A DNA stretch of 24,817 nt, from contig CAKRQV010000026.1 in assembly GCA_934394565.1 (NCBI GenBank), positions 1 through 24,817 of the forward strand, in the 5' to 3' direction. The position numbers were made by a program, and so were the translations under genes. The notes below the pieces were generated by a model. That model did no database searches. It was not told where the DNA came from and saw nothing but the letters and a program-made list of their open reading frames with translations. Positions 23,081 to 24,817 of this stretch are shown one piece after another; the first letter of the stretch is position 1; each line of letters begins with the position of its first letter. Source of the DNA: an uncultured Lachnospiraceae bacterium. Its GTDB lineage: Bacteria > Bacillota > Clostridia > Lachnospirales > Lachnospiraceae.

Positions 23081-24571
23081 ATGTTATATGATGCTATTGC
23101 CCGGCTGGTACGCTACGGTACAGACTGCGGTCTTTTACCAGCCTGTGAAAAAATCTATGCAACCAATCTCTTACTGGACTGCTTTAAAGAAGAGGACTAC
23201 AGTGAGCCGGATACTCTGCCAGAACAGATCGACCTGGAAAGCACCTTACAGGAGTTGCTTGATGAAGCCGTACGCAGGAAACTGATTGAAAATAATATCG
23301 TCAGCCGGGATCTGTTTGATACTCGTCTGATGAACTGTCTCGTACCCCGTCCGTCCGAAGTACAGCGTTGTTTCAGGGAGCATTATGCCCATTCGCCGCT
23401 GGAAGCGACGGAGTACTTTTACAAGCTGAGCCAGGACAGCGACTATATTCGCCGTTACCGTATCAAAAAAGATATGCGCTGGAAAGCAGAGTCTCCCTAC
23501 GGTGCAATCGACATCACGATCAACCTGTCCAAGCCGGAAAAAGACCCGAAAGCCATCGCCGCCGCCCGCCTTTCAAAATCCAGCAGCTATCCAAAATGCC
23601 AGCTGTGCCGTGAAAATGAGGGCTATGCGGGCCGCCTGAACCATCCAGCCAGAGAAAACCACCGGATCATCCCCATCACGATAGATGACAGTGCCTGGGG
23701 CTTCCAGTACTCTCCTTATGTCTATTATAACGAACATTGTATCGTATTTAACAGCCTGCATACACCGATGAAAATTGAACGGGCTACCTTTATCAAGCTT
23801 TTTGACTTTGTCAGACAGTTTCCGCATTACTTCCTCGGCTCCAATGCTGACCTGCCGATCGTGGGCGGCTCTATCTTAAGCCACGACCATTTTCAGGGTG
23901 GTCATTACACCTTCGCCATGGAAACAGCTCCGATAGAAAAAGCAATCACCATCCCCGGCTACGAGGATGTCACCGCCGGTATCGTCAAATGGCCCTTGTC
24001 CGTCATCCGTATCCGTCATAAAGACGAAAAGCGCCTGATCGACCTGGCCACCCATATTCTCGACAGCTGGCGCAGCTACACCGATGCTGACGCACAGATT
24101 TATGCAGAAACCAATGGCGAGCCCCATAATACCATCACCCCTATCGCCCGTATGCGCGATGGGCAGTTCGAACTGGATCTGGCTCTTAGAAATAACCTGA
24201 CTACAAAAGAACATCCGCTGGGGTTGTATCATCCCCATGCCAAATGGCATCATATTAAAAAAGAAAACATCGGTCTGATCGAAGTCATGGGACTTGCCGT
24301 TCTCCCTTCCCGCCTCAAAGGAGAAATGGAACAGCTCGCCCGGTGCCTTGTCACCGGTGAAGATATCTCCACCTATCCCGAGCTTACCAAACACAGCGAC
24401 TGGGTACAGGAATTTCTTCCCCGCCATCCTGAGCTAAACGAAACAACCGTCCACGCCATTCTCCAGGAGGAAATCGGTCACGTTTTCGTCCATGTTCTCG
24501 AAGACGCCGGTGTCTACAAATGCACACCCGAAGGTCGCGAAGCCTTTATGCGTTTTATAAACACTCTATAG
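23081..24571 (+). CDS. galT: UTP/UDP-glucose-hexose-1-phosphate uridylyltransferase, class II
   Basis: GalT exchanges the UMP of UDP-glucose onto galactose 1-phosphate, giving UDP-galactose and glucose 1-phosphate. The 496-residue length and the motifs NADLPIVGGSILSHDHFQGG and YHPHAKWHHIKKENIGLIEV identify the longer class II GalT of Firmicutes rather than the about 350-residue class I enzyme of Escherichia coli. The histidine-rich SHDHFQGG takes the place of the class I HPHGQ active-site motif. AAAGGA precedes the ATG and the gap to galK is only 15 bp, so the two are co-transcribed. I see no truncation. Confidence 0.96.
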   Translation: MLYDAIARLVRYGTDCGLLPACEKIYATNLLLDCFKEEDYSEPDTLPEQIDLESTLQELLDEAVRRKLIENNIVSRDLFDTRLMNCLVPRPSEVQRCFREHYAHSPLEATEYFYKLSQDSDYIRRYRIKKDMRWKAESPYGAIDITINLSKPEKDPKAIAAARLSKSSSYPKCQLCRENEGYAGRLNHPARENHRIIPITIDDSAWGFQYSPYVYYNEHCIVFNSLHTPMKIERATFIKLFDFVRQFPHYFLGSNADLPIVGGSILSHDHFQGGHYTFAMETAPIEKAITIPGYEDVTAGIVKWPLSVIRIRHKDEKRLIDLATHILDSWRSYTDADAQIYAETNGEPHNTITPIARMRDGQFELDLALRNNLTTKEHPLGLYHPHAKWHHIKKENIGLIEVMGLAVLPSRLKGEMEQLARCLVTGEDISTYPELTKHSDWVQEFLPRHPELNETTVHAILQEEIGHVFVHVLEDAGVYKCTPEGREAFMRFINTL

Positions 24572-24593
24572 TCTTAGTATCTGCTACAGAAAG

Positions 24594-24640
24594 AAGCCCG
24601 ACAAGAGCAGTGATGAGCAAATAACTGCTCTTGTGCGGCT
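24594..24640 (+). terminator. Hairpin after galT
   Basis: ACAAGAGCAGT (24601-24611) pairs with ACTGCTCTTGT (24624-24634), extended by AGCC/GGCT across a small internal loop. No T-run follows, so termination at this site is plausible but not canonical; it may protect the 3' end instead. Confidence 0.5.
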
Positions 24641-24680
24641 GCGTCCCTCCACACAAAAAAACATTTTTCGCAAAAAAGTG

Positions 24681-24709
24681 TTGACAAATTCTCCGCACAC
24701 GTATATAAT
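24681..24709 (+). promoter_or_regulatory. Consensus promoter of tRNA-Pro
   Basis: TTGACA (24681-24686), 17 bp, TATAAT (24704-24709): a perfect consensus sigma-A promoter, as expected for a stable RNA gene. The leader of about 27 nt contains TGTTG/CAACA. Confidence 0.88.
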
Positions 24710-24742
24710 TCTTTTTGTTGTGAGACGCAACAGTACAAAATA

Positions 24743-24817
24743 TCGAAGTGTGGCTCAGTTTGGTAGAGCGCTGCGTTCGGGACGCAGAGGTCGCAGGTTC
24801 AAATCCTGTCACTTCGA
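24743..24817 (+). tRNA. tRNA-Pro(CGG), 3' end at window edge
   Basis: Acceptor TCGAAGT/ACTTCGA, D arm GGCTCAGTTTGGTAGAGC, anticodon stem CTGCG/CGCAG with loop TTCGGGA (anticodon CGG, codon CCG), and T arm GCAGGTTCAAATCCTGT. The discriminator base and any CCA fall beyond the window. The body is that of clostridial tRNA-Pro; the acceptor stem is AU-richer than I would expect. Confidence 0.95.

Noticed and set aside
24555..24812. 85-codon minus-strand frame starting MTGFEPATSASRTQRSTKL
   Set aside because: It is the antisense of the tRNA-Pro gene; this TGFEPATS...TQRSTKLSH peptide is a well-known annotation artefact over tRNA genes.

Overview
The window reads as chromosomal DNA of a low-to-mid GC, anaerobic, Gram-positive Firmicute, most likely a gut Lachnospiraceae. 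The pointers are the diaminopimelate aminotransferase (DapL) route to lysine, a class II GalT, a MsmX-type shared sugar ATPase beside a CdaR/PucR regulator, a DUF1836-DegV pair, an Rpn-type nuclease, and several small proteins of a kind met mainly in Lachnospiraceae. The placement is an inference from gene content; there is no rRNA to confirm it.

Left part (1-6.7 kb): truA on the minus strand is divergent from a dapL plus PHP-phosphatase operon that has a near-consensus promoter and a long leader. An Rpn-family nuclease with a basic RG repeat tail follows on the minus strand. Then come a highly codon-biased MsmX-like ATPase with a textbook terminator and a CdaR/PucR regulator.

Middle (6.7-15.4 kb): the gap between the regulator and a convergent RND permease is almost filled by a 181-bp element made of two near-perfect 60-bp inverted arms around a structured 61-bp core. 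The RND permease (1320 aa) carries a coiled-coil insertion of about 260 residues and has no adaptor or outer-membrane partner beside it. Next is a secreted mosaic protein with a HEXXH metalloprotease-like motif, GLUG-like repeats, an 11-residue Gly/Asn/Thr/Ser repeat linker, CxxC modules and two Ig-like domains. A DUF1836 HTH protein sits upstream of it, divergent from a DegV protein. The DUF1836/degV spacer contains two facing promoters and a pair of 10-bp direct repeats 52 bp apart, a plausible shared operator.

Right part (15.6-24.8 kb): DegV; a small conserved protein whose best start is a TTG codon; an amidohydrolase with its own promoter; tRNA-Ser(CGA), whose promoter lies across the end of tadA; tadA; two Lachnospiraceae-type proteins of unknown function; and an AraC regulator divergent from galK-galT, with a 15-bp palindrome over the galK -10 box. 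The window ends inside a tRNA-Pro(CGG) with a consensus promoter.

Most genes are ordinary housekeeping or sugar metabolism. The parts that most deserve follow-up are the 6691-6871 long inverted repeat, the RND permease with its built-in hairpin, and the DUF1836/DegV control region. I see no phage, CRISPR array, complete insertion sequence or defence operon.
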